From: Streptomyces luomodiensis
GTDB lineage: Bacteria; Actinomycetota; Actinomycetes; Streptomycetales; Streptomycetaceae
Length of the DNA stretch: 64,000 bases
Assembly: GCF_031679605.1 (NCBI RefSeq)
Contig: NZ_CP117522.1
Span: 2,170,001-2,234,000, forward strand
Direction: 5' to 3'
The notes beneath the pieces are model-generated. The model saw nothing but the letters and a program-made list of their open reading frames with translations. It made no database searches and was not told the origin of the DNA. Made by a program: the position numbers and the translations under genes. Positions 63,069 to 64,000 of this stretch are shown here, in pieces. How positions within the stretch are numbered: the first letter of the stretch is position 1; each line of letters begins with the position of its first letter.

Positions 63069-64000
63069 TCAGCAGGTTGTTGTGGTCCGTTTGCCGTCGC
63101 CCGCATGGTGCTGGCGGTGGCATTCGGAGTGCACGAGGCGAAGGTTGTTCCGTTCGTCCGAGCCGCCGTGTCGCCGGTAGGTGAAGTGATGCTTGTGGAG
63201 CATCTTCTTCGAAGCCGCGAACCAGTTGATCCACTCGCGTGGGCTGTCCGGTTCGTACTCGGCTCCGGCGATCAGCGCCTGCTTGCAGAGGGGGCAAAGC
63301 CCCTGCTGCCGGACCGCCAGGACAAGACTCGTCTTGTCCATCGGCGGTGGCGCCTTTCTGCGGCGACGGTCCTGCCAGTACTCGGCGAGTGCAGGGTCGT
63401 CCGGGGACGATCCGCCCTTGACGAGCTGGTGGCGGACGATACCAGTCCAGGAGAACTTGGGCAGGAAGGCGCCGCTGTCGCGGTCGCCGAAGACCCAACG
63501 GTCCTGCCTGGACGGGTGGAACCTGCCGAAGTACCGGTCCACAACCCAGTACCTCGACTTCTTGGGATGGCCTCGCCTGGCCCAGTTCCAGGTCAGGCGC
63601 CACATGTAGTGGTCCAGCGACGCAAACGTCGTCGTGGAGGACATCGCCCGGTAGTAGGCTGCCCAACCGCGAACGATTGGGACGAGCCTGCGCAGTACGG
63701 CCTCGACGTTGTTCCCGTGAAGGGCTTTCACCTCGGTCCGCAACCGCTCCCGGAGCCTCTTGCAGGCCGCCGTGCTCGGTTTGATGATCAGCTTGCCGCC
63801 CATCCGGCGGGCGGTGAAACCGAGGAAGTCGAACCCCTCGTCGAGGTGGACGACCTTGGTCTTCTCCTCGTTGAAGCGAAGACCTCTCGGCTTCAGCCAG
63901 TCCTCCAGCCGGGTCCTGACCTGGTGCACCTGGGCTTCGTCGTGGCAGAGCACCACGAAGTCGTCGGCGTACCTCACCAGCACGGGAGTGCCGGGGGACG
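63069..64000 (-). CDS. ltrA: Group II intron reverse transcriptase/maturase (partial)
   Basis: The C-terminal part of an RT/maturase. RT catalytic motif VRYADDFVVLCHDE, then LRFNEEKTKVVHLDEGFDFLGFTARR. Maturase X domain: VLRRLVPIVRGWAAYYRAMSSTTTFASLDHYMWRLTWNWARRGHPKKS. HNH endonuclease: GLCPLCKQALI...HHFTYRRHGGSDERNNLRLVHSECHRQHH. All three activities (copying, splicing help, target cutting) are represented. The N terminus is outside the window. Confidence 0.92.
   Translation of the reverse strand, partial: SPGTPVLVRYADDFVVLCHDEAQVHQVRTRLEDWLKPRGLRFNEEKTKVVHLDEGFDFLGFTARRMGGKLIIKPSTAACKRLRERLRTEVKALHGNNVEAVLRRLVPIVRGWAAYYRAMSSTTTFASLDHYMWRLTWNWARRGHPKKSRYWVVDRYFGRFHPSRQDRWVFGDRDSGAFLPKFSWTGIVRHQLVKGGSSPDDPALAEYWQDRRRRKAPPPMDKTSLVLAVRQQGLCPLCKQALIAGAEYEPDSPREWINWFAASKKMLHKHHFTYRRHGGSDERNNLRLVHSECHRQHHAGDGKRTTTTC

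Larger units (their letters stand above)
62968..64000 (-). mobile_element. Group II intron (3' part)
   Basis: The intron lies on the minus strand: maturase ORF, then domain V and domain VI stem (GCCGGGTCACGGCAACGTGA and CCGGC), ending CTACCCGAC near 62968. It is inserted antisense in the last codons of the IS30 remnant (ERLAK). The 5' part lies beyond the window. Confidence 0.82.

Overview
The window reads as accessory DNA from a Streptomyces-like actinomycete. GC content is very high, many starts are GTG or TTG, stop/start overlaps (ATGA, GTGA) are common, and the families are typical of that genus (DUF317, DUF2637/SpdB-like, replication-relaxation, BTAD regulators, FxLD-type methyltransferase). 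The layout suits a linear plasmid, an integrative element or a chromosome arm. No rRNA or tRNA gene was recognised.

Region by region: 0-1.3 kb carries the end of an ABC exporter. 1.3-4.5 kb is an IS-scarred stretch with an intact integrase-core IS (2174-3426) lying against the 3' end of a trypsin-like protease gene. 4.5-7 kb has a two-repeat CRISPR relic, a secreted HNH nuclease and a small secreted protein. 7-10.6 kb holds a tyrosine integrase, an excisionase-like HTH gene and a DNA methyltransferase with a partner gene. 11-23.6 kb is a co-oriented type IV secretion/conjugation block: sigma-like regulator, pilin-like protein, VirB6-like, PrgI-like, VirB4-like, VirD4/TraG-like, replication-relaxation protein, VirB1-like transglycosylase/NlpC hydrolase, SpdB-like membrane protein and a double winged-helix regulator. 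23.9-31 kb has an IS5-like remnant, a GNAT gene, and an RmlD-like reductase gene cut in two by a Tn554-like three-gene transposon (25838-30703).

31-49 kb is transcribed leftwards. It contains a DUF317 gene cluster, a VWA-MoxR pair, and a Tad pilus locus (CpaB-like SAF protein, TadZ-like, CpaF/TadA, TadB, TadC, Flp-like pilin, three TadE/G-like genes) ending in a 903-residue membrane LysM-BTAD regulator. Two paralogous promoter regions sharing a palindromic operator precede the DUF317 and MoxR-VWA operons, so these look co-regulated. The T4SS plus Tad pilus could together be a mating or contact apparatus; that is inference.

49.7-64 kb is mostly decayed mobile DNA: an anti-sigma-like ATPase, fragments of an FxLD-type RiPP pathway, two IS256-type remnants each joined to an acetyltransferase gene, IS5-type elements, phage-like scraps, an IS30 remnant and a group II intron running off the right edge. 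Within it lies a tandem set of three paralogous small membrane proteins (56.2-57.9 kb), one broken by a 5-bp duplication.
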